A stretch of 41,925 nt of DNA from Alphaproteobacteria bacterium (GCA_016869975.1 VGCZ01000046.1:1-41925), one strand, 5' to 3'; positions 8,408 through 17,345 are shown, numbered from the stretch's first letter. The notes: generated by a model from the sequence alone, not told the origin. Program-made: numbers and translations.

Positions 8408-9780
8408 CCACCCTTCGTACGCTGCTGTGGTTCGCGCTGATCGCCGCGGCGATGGTCGCCGCGGTGTGGCTGGCCGAGCGGCCGGGCGACGTCACCATCG
8501 AGTGGCATGGCTGGCGCATGGACACCAGCGTCGGCGTGCTGTTGCTCGCGGTGGCGATGATCGCCGCGCTCTGCACCACGCTCTACGGCGTGGCGCGCTG
8601 GCTGCGCCATGCGCCCGGCTCGCTGATCGGCAGCTGGGGCGAAGGCCGCCGGCGCAAGGGTTATCGGGCGCTGAGCCAGGGTATGGTCGCGGTCGCCGCC
8701 GGCGATTCCGGCGAGGCGCAGAAGCTGGCGCGGCAGGCCGAGAAGCTGCTCGACGAGCCGGCGCTGACCCTGCTGCTCTCGGCGCAGGCCGCCCAGCTCG
8801 CTGGCGACCGCGAGGCGGCGCGGCGCTACTTCAACGAGATGCTCGAGGACGAGGAGCTCGCCTTTCTCGGCCTGCGCGGCCTCCTGATGCAGGCGCTGCG
8901 CGATGGCGATCCGACCAAGGCGCTGGGCTACGCCGAGCGCGCCTTCGCGCTGCGCCCCGACACGCCGTGGGTGGTGCGCAGCCTGTTCGACATGCAGGCG
9001 CGCGCCGGCAAGTGGCTCGACGCGCAGAAAACCTTGCAGTCGGGATTGAAGAGCCGACTGGTCGACGCCGAGCGCGGCCGCACGCTCGACGCGCTCTTGC
9101 TGGTCGAGCGCAGCCGCGCCGCCGAACGCTCGGGCGGCGATATGGACGCGATGGAGAACGCCAAGGCGGCCTACGGCCTGGCGCCGGAGCGTGTGCCCGT
9201 CGCCTATCGCTACGCCGAGCTGCTACTCAAACGCGACGAGGCACGCAAGGCGACCAGGGCGATCGAGAAGGCCTGGGCGGTGGCGCCGCATCCCGACCTG
9301 GCGCAGCTCTATCTTTCGGCGCTGGGCGAGAAGGATCCGGTCAAGCGCGTGCAGGCGCTGACTCGGCTGACCGCGTCCAATCCCGACGAATTGGAAAGCC
9401 ATGTCGCGCTGGCGCGCGAGTGCCTGGAAGCCAAGCTCTGGGGCGAGGCGCGGCGCCACCTCACGGCGGCCGGCGGCAAGCGGCCCGTGGTGCGCGTCTG
9501 CCGACTGATGGCCGATCTGGAGGAAGCCGAGTTCGCCGACGGCGAGAAGGTACGTCACTGGCTGGCGAGGGCCGCCGATGCGCCGGGCGATCGGCAATGG
9601 CGCTGCACCGCGTGCGGCGCGGTGCACGAGCGCTGGCAGGCGGTGTGCGATTCCTGTGGCGCGTTCGGCACCTCGCAATGGCGCGCACCGGACCCGGTGG
9701 CGGGCGAGGTGACCCGCGACGAGCCGCCGGGCAAGGCGGTGATCGTTGCTCCCGCCGAGATCCTGCCGCCGGAAAGGTGA
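8404..9780 (+). CDS. hemY: HemY-like TPR membrane protein with C-terminal zinc ribbon
   Basis: The product has 458 residues. Two N-terminal membrane helices (about residues 5-24 and 41-65) flank a short periplasmic loop, followed by a HemY_N-type segment (LIGSWGEGRRRKGYRALSQGM) and tetratricopeptide-like helices to about residue 390. The C terminus has Cys401, Cys404, Cys415 and Cys418 in a CxxC-x10-CxxC arrangement, a rubredoxin-like zinc ribbon. HemY proteins are linked to late tetrapyrrole synthesis by gene position; their biochemical role is not settled. In alphaproteobacteria they sit beside the mitofilin gene, as here, with the ATG overlapping the preceding TGA (8404-8407). This HemY is not the oxygen-dependent protoporphyrinogen oxidase of Gram-positives that shares the name. 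Confidence 0.85.
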   Translation: MTTLRTLLWFALIAAAMVAAVWLAERPGDVTIEWHGWRMDTSVGVLLLAVAMIAALCTTLYGVARWLRHAPGSLIGSWGEGRRRKGYRALSQGMVAVAAGDSGEAQKLARQAEKLLDEPALTLLLSAQAAQLAGDREAARRYFNEMLEDEELAFLGLRGLLMQALRDGDPTKALGYAERAFALRPDTPWVVRSLFDMQARAGKWLDAQKTLQSGLKSRLVDAERGRTLDALLLVERSRAAERSGGDMDAMENAKAAYGLAPERVPVAYRYAELLLKRDEARKATRAIEKAWAVAPHPDLAQLYLSALGEKDPVKRVQALTRLTASNPDELESHVALARECLEAKLWGEARRHLTAAGGKRPVVRVCRLMADLEEAEFADGEKVRHWLARAADAPGDRQWRCTACGAVHERWQAVCDSCGAFGTSQWRAPDPVAGEVTRDEPPGKAVIVAPAEILPPER

Positions 9781-9782
9781 AT

Positions 9783-9831
9783 CCTTCTCCCCGCGAAGGT
9801 CAGGGGCCGCGGACGGCCCCGAGGGAGAAGG
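9783..9831. repeat. nested palindrome between hemY and the channel gene
   Basis: The outer arms CCTTCTCCC (9783-9791) and GGGAGAAGG (9823-9831) are perfect. Inside them GGGGCC (9803-9808) pairs with GGCCCC (9815-9820). The inner core recurs in the repeat at 3279-3378. It lies between the ends of two convergent genes and could terminate transcription from both sides, though there is no T-run. Confidence 0.6.
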
Positions 9832-9852
9832 CCGGAGGAGAAGGAAAGAACG

Positions 9853-12267
9853 TCAAGCGGGCGGCGCGGGCACCGCCGCCGGCGCGGTGACGGCGATGGC
9901 GATGCCGGCGGCGGCGAGGTTGTCGAGCACGGCGTGGTTGAGCTGGGTGCGCGCCACCGGCGTCGTGGCGATGTTGCGCAGGAAGCAGCGCAGCTCCCAT
10001 TCCAGGCCGTTGGGCGCGATCCTGGCGAACACCGTGAACGGCTTGGGCGTGGTCGACACCAGCGGGTTGTCGGTTGCCGCCTTCAAGAGCGCCGCCTCGA
10101 CCTTGGCGAGGTCGCTGCCGTGCACGACGGTGATCGCGATGTCGACGCGCGACATGTTGTCGGCGTAAGTCCAGTTGATCACCGCCGTCTGCAGGAACTC
10201 CGAGTTGGGCACGATCACCGAGGCGCGCGAAGACGTCTGCAGCTCCGTGGCGCGGATATTGATGCGCTTCACCGAGCCCTCGTGACGGCCCACCGTCACC
10301 CAGTCGCCGACCTTGATCGGCCGCTCGACCAGCAGGATGATTCCCGAGATCGTGTTGTTGGCGATGCCCTGCAGGCCGAGGCCGATACCGACGGAAAGCG
10401 CGCCGACGATGAGCGCGAGGTTGGAGAAGTCGACGCCCAGCGCCGTGATGCCGAGCAGCGCCGCGGCGATGATGCCGACATAGTTCAAGCCCGCGTCGAT
10501 GGTGTACTGGACCGTCTGGTTGATCTCCATCGACGGCAGCACGCGCTCGCGCAGGGCGCGGCGCAGCAACTGCAGCGCCGCCAGCGCCACCACGAAGACG
10601 ATGACGCCGATCAGGATGGCGACCAGCGAGATGGTGTGGCCGCCGACCTTCAGGCCGGTGAGCAGGCGCCACAGCCAGTCCATGATGTCGTCCGACGGCA
10701 CGCCCCAGATCGCCGGCAGCACGACCGAGAGCGCCGCGAGCAAGGTCAGGTCGAGCACCATCAGCAACAGCAGCCGGCCCCTCAGCGGCGCGTCGGGCGC
10801 CAGCCCCATCGCCTGGCGCATCCAGCGGCCGCTCGGCGTGTCCGGGGCCGAGGCGGTCTCGACCAGGTCGTGCACCGCCTGACGCACAACCATGGCAGCG
10901 GCGATGGCGATCAGGCTGAACAGCAGCGAGTCGTAGAGATGGCCGGCGAGGTTGCCATAGCCCAGCACCGCGGCGCCCAGCGCCAAGAGCGCGATCAGCG
11001 TGATCAGGTGCCGGCCGGCCGCCCAGACGCGGCCCCCCAGCGGACGGTGCGAGCCATCCTCATCGGCCTGGCCTCGGCTCCACGCCTCGGCGCGAAACAC
11101 CGGGATGGTGAGCGGCACGGCGATGGCGACTAAGAGCAGGATCAGCAGCGCCTCGAGTGCTGGGCGGTCGGGATAGGGCGGCGCCAGGAAGGCGTAGATC
11201 GAGATCAGGATCGCGTAGCCCCACGCCAGCCGCCGCACGCGGTGTGAGAGCATGCGCGCGGCGTTGTCGTCGAAGGGCGCGATGCGCCACACCGGCCTGA
11301 ACGGCGCCAGCGCCGATTCGCCGATGCCCGAGGCGAGCAACGCGATAGCCAGGCCGATTGCGCTCTTGGTGACGAACCAGGTCGTCGCCGCGCCGGGATT
11401 GCCGCTGCGGAACACCACCATCAGGAAGAGCAACGCCAGCACCGGGGCGGCGACCGAACCCACGCCGTCGAGTGCCGCGGCGACGACGCGCTGGCGATAG
11501 GTCGGCTCGGCGATGCCGCTGTCGCGGCCATAGCGTTGGCGCAAGCGGCGGATCGACCACCACAAGCCGACCGTGACGAAGGCGCCGATCAGGGCGACCG
11601 GCGCCGACGACAACGGACCGCCCAGCGAGTCGTTGGTGAACCACATCGTGGCCGCCGCGCGCTGCTGCACCAAGACGTCGCCGAGGTCGACCCAGGCCTG
11701 CTGCCACGTCGCCGGCGCGAAGGGCGAGGGCGTCTTGCGCAGCAGGGTGCGCATGAAGGTCTCGCCACGCAGGCGGCCGAGTTGCTGGATCAGGATTTCG
11801 GCGCGCGCGCCGGCCAGCTCGGCCTGCCGCACGCGGCCCTCGATCAGCGCCACCTGCGCGCGCAGCCGCTCGCGTTCCTGCCGTACGTCGTCGGGCTCGT
11901 CAGCGCGCGCCTCGCGCGGCTTGCGCTCGCCCGGCTTGGCGTCGGGCGGCGCCGCCGGCTCGAGCTTGCCCAGCAGGGTGCGCAGCGAGACCAGCTCCTC
12001 GCGCGCCGCCGCCGCCGCGCCGGCCGCCGAATCGCGCACCTCGATCGCCTCGAGCCGAAGCTGCTCGATCTCGGCCGGCACCAGGTTGGGCCGCGTCGCG
12101 ACGTCGGCGATGCGATCAAGCGTGCGCGTCCAGCCGGCCAGCATGACCGTGAACGGCCGCTCCAACGCGCCGGGCTGCGGCGCTTGCGCCGCGACGCCGC
12201 TCGCGACCGCACAGAGCGCCACGACCATCAGCAACAGGTGCCGCGCGGCGAGGGTCAAGGTGTCCAT
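9853..12267 (-). CDS. DUF3772-type mechanosensitive (MscS-family) channel
   Basis: This 804-residue inner-membrane protein starts with a signal peptide (about residues 1-27). A periplasmic Ala/Glu/Arg-rich coiled-coil region follows, with a DUF3772-like stretch around TPSFAPATWQQAWVDLGDVLVQQR. Many transmembrane helices follow. The C-terminal third is the MscS core: the pore-lining helix rich in Gly/Ala (LALIVGALSVGIGLGLQGIANN), then the beta domain (IKVGDWVTVGRHEGSVKRINIRATEL) and VIVPNSEFLQTAVINWT. Such channels open on membrane tension and release solutes during hypo-osmotic shock. The gene is downstream of the TMEM43-like gene on the same strand, with a hairpin between them. Confidence 0.88.
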   Translation of the reverse strand: MDTLTLAARHLLLMVVALCAVASGVAAQAPQPGALERPFTVMLAGWTRTLDRIADVATRPNLVPAEIEQLRLEAIEVRDSAAGAAAAAREELVSLRTLLGKLEPAAPPDAKPGERKPREARADEPDDVRQERERLRAQVALIEGRVRQAELAGARAEILIQQLGRLRGETFMRTLLRKTPSPFAPATWQQAWVDLGDVLVQQRAAATMWFTNDSLGGPLSSAPVALIGAFVTVGLWWSIRRLRQRYGRDSGIAEPTYRQRVVAAALDGVGSVAAPVLALLFLMVVFRSGNPGAATTWFVTKSAIGLAIALLASGIGESALAPFRPVWRIAPFDDNAARMLSHRVRRLAWGYAILISIYAFLAPPYPDRPALEALLILLLVAIAVPLTIPVFRAEAWSRGQADEDGSHRPLGGRVWAAGRHLITLIALLALGAAVLGYGNLAGHLYDSLLFSLIAIAAAMVVRQAVHDLVETASAPDTPSGRWMRQAMGLAPDAPLRGRLLLLMVLDLTLLAALSVVLPAIWGVPSDDIMDWLWRLLTGLKVGGHTISLVAILIGVIVFVVALAALQLLRRALRERVLPSMEINQTVQYTIDAGLNYVGIIAAALLGITALGVDFSNLALIVGALSVGIGLGLQGIANNTISGIILLVERPIKVGDWVTVGRHEGSVKRINIRATELQTSSRASVIVPNSEFLQTAVINWTYADNMSRVDIAITVVHGSDLAKVEAALLKAATDNPLVSTTPKPFTVFARIAPNGLEWELRCFLRNIATTPVARTQLNHAVLDNLAAAGIAIAVTAPAAVPAPPA

Positions 12268-12314
12268 GACCCCTCCGCTACTCCGTCACGTGGCCCGACG
12301 CAACGGCACATGCC

Positions 12315-12344
12315 TTACCTTCCCCCGCCAGCGAGGGAAGGTAA
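12315..12344. terminator. 10-bp stem hairpin after the TMEM43-like gene
   Basis: TTACCTTCCC (12315-12324) pairs perfectly with GGGAAGGTAA (12335-12344). It sits 5 bases past the stop of the minus-strand TMEM43-like gene and upstream of the channel gene. It shares the CCTTCCC stem with hairpins at 14906 and 33061. There is no long T-run. Confidence 0.5.
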
Positions 12345-12348
12345 TCGG

Positions 12349-13662
12349 TTACGACACCGGCCCCACAGGACGGGCGGCGGCGCGTGCCGGCACCGGTGCG
12401 CCGGCCATGCGCGCCGCGCGCCGCTTCTTGGCCAGCATGATCATGCCGATCGTGCCACCAACGCCGACCACCAGCACGGCGATGCCGACCAGCGGGCGGT
12501 GGTAGACCCAGGCGATGGCGATGGTGGTCGTCGCCAGCAAGAGCGTGAGCACGAAGGCGATCACGCCGGTGCCCATGCGGATGACGTCACCGAGGATCGG
12601 CAGCACGTCGCCCAGCACGCCCAGCGGCCGGAAGAACAGGCCGAAGCCGACGAACATCAGCACCGCGCCGACGCCGCGCAGAATCCAGGTCAGGGTCGAG
12701 TTGGCCGCCTGCGCCTGGCTGAAGAGCTGCGCCGCCGGCACCACGCCCTTGGCGACGATCAACAGCTGGTCGCCGGCCTTCGTCTGGTAACGGCCGAAAC
12801 CCGAGCCGGCCTGGCGCGCGATGACAGTGAGCTGCTCCGCCGTGACCTGCTCGAAACTGATGCGCAGGTCGCCGATGCGCGGCGAATCCGGGTCGACGCC
12901 GACATAGATCGTGCCGTCGCGCAGATGCACGTTGTTGCCCAAACGCTGGCGCAGCTGCTGCAGCCGCGCCTGGTCGACCGGCAGACGCTCGCCGCCGCTG
13001 ACCTGGCCCAGGGTCTCGGCGGTGAGCTGGAAGGCGCCCAAGCTTGCCGACGGCGCGACGTTGGCGCGGCTCTGGTAGCGCATTTCCGGATTGCCGTGAC
13101 CGCCGGGCTGCTTGAAGCGCGAGGAGTCGTTGCGCTTCTCGGACCACTCCCGGACATAGGTGTAGGTCGTCACCGTTTCCTGGCTGCCGCCGACATTGGT
13201 GCGCTTCTCCTGCCGGGACTCCTCCTTCCACTGGTACATCTCGACCTTGCGCACCAGCTTGATCACCGTCGCCGACACGCCGAACTCCGGGTCGGCGACC
13301 GGACCGGCGAGCTTAAGGTCGCCGGCGACATGCACAAGCTTGCCCTCGTGGGCGGGATCGACGCGGGCGGGCTGGGCGCTCACCACGGCAGCGGCGCCCT
13401 CGCTCAGCGAGCGCGATGTGGTGACGGCGCGACCCTCGTTCCAGAACAGCAGGCCGATCGATCCAGCGACCATCACGAGCCCGGCGACGACTCCGACGAT
13501 CGCCTGCTTCATGCGCTCGAACCACGAGGTGTGGCTGGTCTCGGTAAAGCTGTCGCTGACGCTCTCGCTGCCGTCGCCGAAGCCGGGATTGAAGCTCGAA
13601 CCGTCGTCGCTGCCCGAGTCGCTGCCGCTCGAGCTGCCGCTGCTTTGACTGTCGTCCGACAT
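12349..13662 (-). CDS. TMEM43-family membrane protein
   Basis: The product has 437 residues. The first 45 are Ser/Gly/Asp-rich and probably disordered. A membrane helix lies near residues 53-75 (AIVGVVAGLVMVAGSIGLLFW, followed by NEGRAV). The large central region contains motifs seen in the TMEM43/LUMA family: a GPVADPEFGV-like segment, KLVRKVEMYQWKEE and TTYTYVREWSE. At least three C-terminal helices follow (from WILRGVGAVLMFVGFGLFFRPL). The human homologue is a nuclear/ER membrane protein; the bacterial role is unknown. The start has a purine-rich GGGGGGA just upstream. A 65-residue secreted protein is divergently encoded 99 bases away, so promoters for both should lie in 13663-13761. Confidence 0.8.
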   Translation of the reverse strand: MSDDSQSSGSSSGSDSGSDDGSSFNPGFGDGSESVSDSFTETSHTSWFERMKQAIVGVVAGLVMVAGSIGLLFWNEGRAVTTSRSLSEGAAAVVSAQPARVDPAHEGKLVHVAGDLKLAGPVADPEFGVSATVIKLVRKVEMYQWKEESRQEKRTNVGGSQETVTTYTYVREWSEKRNDSSRFKQPGGHGNPEMRYQSRANVAPSASLGAFQLTAETLGQVSGGERLPVDQARLQQLRQRLGNNVHLRDGTIYVGVDPDSPRIGDLRISFEQVTAEQLTVIARQAGSGFGRYQTKAGDQLLIVAKGVVPAAQLFSQAQAANSTLTWILRGVGAVLMFVGFGLFFRPLGVLGDVLPILGDVIRMGTGVIAFVLTLLLATTTIAIAWVYHRPLVGIAVLVVGVGGTIGMIMLAKKRRAARMAGAPVPARAAARPVGPVS

Positions 13663-13761
13663 GATCCCCCCTCTTCCCGGCGTGGCGCCAGTGTACTTGC
13701 ATGGCGCGCGTCATGCACCTACGGTTCGCGTGGATATCGCCGCCCACGACGGAGGTCACGC

Positions 13762-13959
13762 ATGAAACGCTCGATCATCGCCATCGCCCTGCTCTCGCTG
13801 ATCGCGGGCTTTGGCGTCGCCAGCCTGCCGGCCGACGTCGCCGCGCAAGCGACCTGCCGTACCAAGTGCAACGACGAGGAACAGGCGTGCCTGCAACGCA
13901 CCGGCAACAAGGGCCAATGCGGCGATCGCGCCAAGCAATGCCTGGACAAGTGCAAGTAG
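13762..13959 (+). CDS. small secreted protein with twin CX3C motif
   Basis: This 65-residue product was not recognised as a named family. It opens with a clear signal peptide (MKRSIIAIALLSLIAGFGVA, cleavage probably after AAQA near residue 29). The mature part is short, charged and has six Cys: CRTKC, a Cys in QACLQ, one in GQCGD, and CLDKC. The two outer CX3C pairs suggest two antiparallel helices stapled by disulfides in the periplasm. A strong GGAGG lies 7 bases before the ATG. The MBL hydrolase gene starts 22 bases after its stop, so the two are likely co-transcribed. Confidence 0.75.
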   Translation: MKRSIIAIALLSLIAGFGVASLPADVAAQATCRTKCNDEEQACLQRTGNKGQCGDRAKQCLDKCK

Positions 13960-13981
13960 GCGTCGTCACGGGGCGCGCGTA

Positions 13982-14875
13982 ATGGATCGCCCGGCGCCCA
14001 CCCCGGTCTCGTTCCAGCTCGGCGAGATCGCCGTGTTCAGGATCAAGGAGACGCTGGGCAAGGCCTTCCCACCGTCCTTCCTGCTCCCCGACATGGATCG
14101 CGAGGTCCTGCGAGAGCACGCGGCCTGGCTGGTGCCGAGCCACTACGATCCCGCCGCCGACCGCTTCGTCATGGGCACGCATTCCTGGGTGCTCAGAACC
14201 AGCAGGCACACGATCCTGATCGATACCTGCATCGGTAACCAGAAGCACCGGCCCGGTCGGCCGGGCTTCAACATGCTCGACCTGCCCTATCTGCAGCGCC
14301 TGGCCGATGTCGGCTTGGCGGTCGAGGACATCGACATGGTGTTCTGCACCCACATGCATGTCGACCACGTGGGATGGAATACCCGCCTGCTCGACGGCCG
14401 CTGGGTGCCGACCTTCCCGCGCGCGAAGTATCTGTACTCACGACGCGAGTTCGAGTGGATGAAGGGCAACGCCGAACGCGCGCCCGACTCGGAGGACGCG
14501 GCGCTCTACAACGATTCGATCGGGCCGATCGCGGCCGCCGGGCAGGCGGTGATCGTCGACGACGGCCACGAGATCGAGCCGGGCATCACCTTGGAACTGG
14601 CGGCCGGCCACACGCCGGGCTCGATGGTGATGCGCGTACAGTCCGGCCAGGGCCGCGCGGCGCTGATCGGCGACATCTGCCATCACCCGCTGCAGGTGTT
14701 CTATCCCGACTGGAACAGCGGCTTCTGCGAGGACGCCCAGGGCGCGCGCGCCACCCGCAAGCGCGTGCTGGCGAGTGTGGCGTCCGACGGCGGCCTGCTG
14801 ATGCCGGCGCATTTCGGCGCGCCGCACGCCGTGCGTGTCAAAGCCAAAGGCGACCGCTTCGAGATTCCGTTCTGA
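13982..14875 (+). CDS. MBL-fold metallohydrolase
   Basis: The product has 297 residues. The zinc-binding signature H124-x-H126-x-D128-H129 (THMHVDHVGW) is intact. It is followed by AAGHTPGSM, LIGDICHHP and a late PAHFG, which supply the remaining ligands of a dinuclear site. No signal peptide is seen. The family includes lactonases, thioesterases and related hydrolases; the presence of RRXF-like YSRREFEWM after the signature resembles quorum-quenching-type lactonase relatives, but no substrate can be assigned. It follows the small Cys-rich secreted protein and faces a convergent Cys-rich secreted protein gene, with a perfect hairpin between. Confidence 0.85.
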   Translation: MDRPAPTPVSFQLGEIAVFRIKETLGKAFPPSFLLPDMDREVLREHAAWLVPSHYDPAADRFVMGTHSWVLRTSRHTILIDTCIGNQKHRPGRPGFNMLDLPYLQRLADVGLAVEDIDMVFCTHMHVDHVGWNTRLLDGRWVPTFPRAKYLYSRREFEWMKGNAERAPDSEDAALYNDSIGPIAAAGQAVIVDDGHEIEPGITLELAAGHTPGSMVMRVQSGQGRAALIGDICHHPLQVFYPDWNSGFCEDAQGARATRKRVLASVASDGGLLMPAHFGAPHAVRVKAKGDRFEIPF

Positions 14876-14905
14876 CGCCCGACGTCTTCCTTGACTTCCT
14901 ATTAC

Positions 14906-14924
14906 CTTCCCCCTCCGGGGGAAG
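14906..14924. terminator. bidirectional hairpin, 8-bp stem
   Basis: CTTCCCCC (14906-14913) pairs with GGGGGAAG (14917-14924) around a 3-base loop. It separates two convergent genes (stops at 14875 and 14948). Same stem family as the hairpin at 33061-33082. Confidence 0.55.
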
Positions 14925-14947
14925 ATTAAGACTCGAAGAGCGCCACC

Positions 14948-15274
14948 CTACTGGAAAGCCTGCTGGTTGCAGGCGGGTACCAGGTTGTTGAACTGCTGGA
15001 TCTTGGGATGGTCGCGGCCGGCGCGCGCCGCTTCGTCCATCTCCTCGAAATCCGCCGACGTGAACATCTTCTCGCCCTCGTTGGCGACGCAGTTGCAGAA
15101 AACGCCGCATTGCGGCTTCTTCGACGCGTGCACGTTGGGATTGGCCTCGCAGGCGGGGATGCAGTCGGCCAGGAACTTGCCGCGCTGGCTCATGCTCCAC
15201 TGCGCCTGGGTCGGCGCCAGGCTCAGCAGCGCCGTCGCCACGAGCGCGACGCCCGATATCAGAATCTGTCGCAT
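14948..15274 (-). CDS. small secreted Cys-rich protein
   Basis: The product has 108 residues and no family that I recognise. Residues 1-27 form a signal peptide (MRQILISGVALVATALLSLA, likely cut after TQA). The mature part has six Cys: CIPAC (a CX3C pair), CGVFCNC and a Cys near the C terminus in PACNQQ. It should fold in the periplasm with disulfides. The start ATG is 2 bases beyond the stop of the LLM oxidoreductase gene, so it is the second gene of that minus-strand operon. It does not align obviously with the 65-residue Cys-rich protein at 13762, though both have a CX3C pair after the signal. Confidence 0.75.
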   Translation of the reverse strand: MRQILISGVALVATALLSLAPTQAQWSMSQRGKFLADCIPACEANPNVHASKKPQCGVFCNCVANEGEKMFTSADFEEMDEAARAGRDHPKIQQFNNLVPACNQQAFQ

Positions 15275-15276
15275 GC

Positions 15277-16404
15277 TCACTCCGCCGCGCTCTTGAAACG
15301 GTGGTCGGGCAGGTCGACGGCGCGGTCGATCTCCTCCCCGACATCGATCTTGCGCACCTCGGGCATCACCTCGCGCGCGAACTGGGTCATGTTGCGCACG
15401 GCCTCCTGGTGCGGCATGCCGGCGTAGGAGAAGACGCCGACGAAGGCCTTGTTGGCGGTCTGCTGGTTGATCTTCACGATCTTGCCGTGGACCTGCTCGG
15501 GCGTGCCATAGACCTGCAGGTCGGCGAAGAACTCGATCGCCTTCTCGTCGCCGTAGGTGTGCAGCTTCTCGTTCATCTTGACGTAGTACTCGTAGCCCTT
15601 GGTCGTCCGGATGTGGTCGCCGGCGAACTGGTAGTGGTCGAGCACGGTGCGGTAGTAGCCGCCGATATACGTCATCGCCATCTCCCGCGCGCGATCGGCG
15701 CTGGAATCGACGAAGACCCAGCCGGCCGAGACCGGCTTGGGCGGCTCCACGCCGTTGATCTCGCGGAACAGCTTCTTGTACTCGGTAAGCTCCTTCTCGA
15801 CCTCGCGCCACGGCTTCTGCGGGATGATCAGCAGACCGACCCCCAGCCGCGCCATGATCATCGCGCTTTCGGGCGAGACGGCGGCAGCGTAGGTGCGGCC
15901 GCGGAAGCTCTTGAACGGCGCCGGCCGGATCGCGGCGGGTGGCTGCTTGTAGTGCCTGCCGTCATAGCGCATCACGCCGCTCTCGAGGCCCTCGAGCATC
16001 GCCTCGGCGTATTCCACGAAGCGCTCGCGGCTCTCGCCCATGTCGAGACGGAAGCCGTCGAACTCGACCTTCCCGGCGCCGCGGCCCAAACCCAGGATCA
16101 TGCGGCCGTCGGACAGGTTGTCGAGCATGGAGATCTGCTCGGCCGCGCGCATCGGATCGTGCCAGGGCAGCACGACGACCATCGAGCCCAGCTTCACCGT
16201 GCGCGTGCGGCCGGCCATGTAGGACAGGAACTGCACGACATCAGGGCACATCGTGTAGTCGGTGAAATGGTGCTCGACCGACCAGATCGACTCGAAGCCC
16301 AGCGGCTCGGCCATTTCGGCCAGGCTGAGCTCGTTGCGATAGACCTGCCGGTCGGTGACCTGCCGGCCGGTGTTCTGGAAGATCGCGGCCATCCCGACAT
16401 GCAT
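15277..16404 (-). CDS. LLM-class flavin-dependent oxidoreductase
   Basis: The product has 375 residues and a bacterial-luciferase TIM-barrel layout. Recognisable segments are GFESIWSVEHHFTDYTMCPD, TRTVKLGSMVVVLPWHDPMRAAEQISMLDNLSDGRMILGLGRGAGKVEFDGF, a FVEYAEAMLEGL helix and the C-terminal QVYGTPEQVHGKIVKI. These fit FMN- or F420-dependent monooxygenases of the LLM superfamily; substrates range from alkanes to alkanesulfonates and cannot be assigned here. The start at 16404 is preceded by AGGAG and gives the typical short beta-strand start; a longer frame upstream lacks family features. It leads a two-gene operon with the Cys-rich protein, and diverges from the DUF4846 gene over 116 bases. 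Confidence 0.88.
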   Translation of the reverse strand: MHVGMAAIFQNTGRQVTDRQVYRNELSLAEMAEPLGFESIWSVEHHFTDYTMCPDVVQFLSYMAGRTRTVKLGSMVVVLPWHDPMRAAEQISMLDNLSDGRMILGLGRGAGKVEFDGFRLDMGESRERFVEYAEAMLEGLESGVMRYDGRHYKQPPAAIRPAPFKSFRGRTYAAAVSPESAMIMARLGVGLLIIPQKPWREVEKELTEYKKLFREINGVEPPKPVSAGWVFVDSSADRAREMAMTYIGGYYRTVLDHYQFAGDHIRTTKGYEYYVKMNEKLHTYGDEKAIEFFADLQVYGTPEQVHGKIVKINQQTANKAFVGVFSYAGMPHQEAVRNMTQFAREVMPEVRKIDVGEEIDRAVDLPDHRFKSAAE

Positions 16405-16520
16405 GGCGAAGCTCCTGTGCGGTCGCGGCCGCATGCTAGACGCAGGTTCCGCGCGTTGACCAGCGGGGATTGACGCGCGTCCGCCGTACTTCCGCCGCAG
16501 GTCCATCGCAGCATCACGCG

Positions 16521-17345
16521 ATGCTTGCGCGTCGTCAGCTTCTCGTCACCGCGGCGGCGCTCGCCGCTGGCGCCCCGCCTGCGCGGGCGCACGAATGGCT
16601 CAGCCCCGCCCGGCGCGATGCGCTGGTCGATCGCTTCGCGCCGCCGCCGGGCCATCTCCGCATTGCCCCTCCCGACGGCGCGTTCGCGGCTTGGCTGCGC
16701 GCCCTGCCCCTGCGGCCCGTCGGCGCGCCGATCCTGCTGCACACCGGCCAGCCGCGCGGTTCGCAAGGCGGCGCGGCAGCGATCGTCGACATCGATGTGG
16801 GCCGCGCCGATCTCCAGCAATGCGCCGACGCCATTATCCGCCTGCGCGCCGAATATCTGCGCGCGTCGGGTCGACAGCACGCCCTGGCGTTTCGCTTCAC
16901 CAACGGCGAGCGCTACGCCTACGCCGACTATCTCCAGGGGCGCCGACCGGTACCGCGTGGCGCCGCGATCACCTGGATCTCCGCACGCGTCGCCGACGAC
17001 ACGCGCGCGGCGTTTCGCGCCTGGCTCGACATCGTCTTCACCTATGCCGGCACGATCTCGCTGGCGCGCGAGCTGGCGCGGGTGAGCGATCCGGCGGCGA
17101 TCGAGGCCGGCGACGTGCTGATTCAGCCTGGCTCGCCCGGTCACGCGATCATCGCCGTCGACGTCGCCGAGCGCGAGGGCCGGCGCGTGGCGCTGTTCGC
17201 GCAGAGCTTCATGCCGGCGCAGAGCGTCCACGTGCTGCGCGGGCCGGTCGCGGGCGCGTGGTATCCGATCGCGCGCGACGCGACATTCGACACGCCCGAC
17301 TGGCGCTTCACCACTACCGACCTCAAGCGCTTTCCGCCCGCGTGA
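16521..17345 (+). CDS. DUF4846-type secreted protein
   Basis: The product has 274 residues. An Arg-rich start and hydrophobic core (MLARRQLLVTAAALAAGAPP) followed by ARAHEW indicate export, with cleavage near residue 24. The mature part resembles DUF4846: GAFAAWLRALPLRPVGAPILLHTGQ, an AIVDIDVGRADLQQCADAIIRLRAEYL segment, FRFTNGERYAYADYLQGRRP, FTYAGTISLARELA and AGDVLIQPGSPGHAIIAVDVAE. The GHAIIAVD part resembles the His-containing strand of papain/NlpC-like folds, so an enzymatic role on the envelope is possible but unproven. No operon partner on the left; a hairpin lies 57 bases past the stop. Confidence 0.75.
   Translation: MLARRQLLVTAAALAAGAPPARAHEWLSPARRDALVDRFAPPPGHLRIAPPDGAFAAWLRALPLRPVGAPILLHTGQPRGSQGGAAAIVDIDVGRADLQQCADAIIRLRAEYLRASGRQHALAFRFTNGERYAYADYLQGRRPVPRGAAITWISARVADDTRAAFRAWLDIVFTYAGTISLARELARVSDPAAIEAGDVLIQPGSPGHAIIAVDVAEREGRRVALFAQSFMPAQSVHVLRGPVAGAWYPIARDATFDTPDWRFTTTDLKRFPPA

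Noticed and set aside
15301-16473. 390-residue plus-strand open frame
   Set aside because: It mirrors the LLM oxidoreductase gene and has His/Asp/Leu-rich composition without domains.
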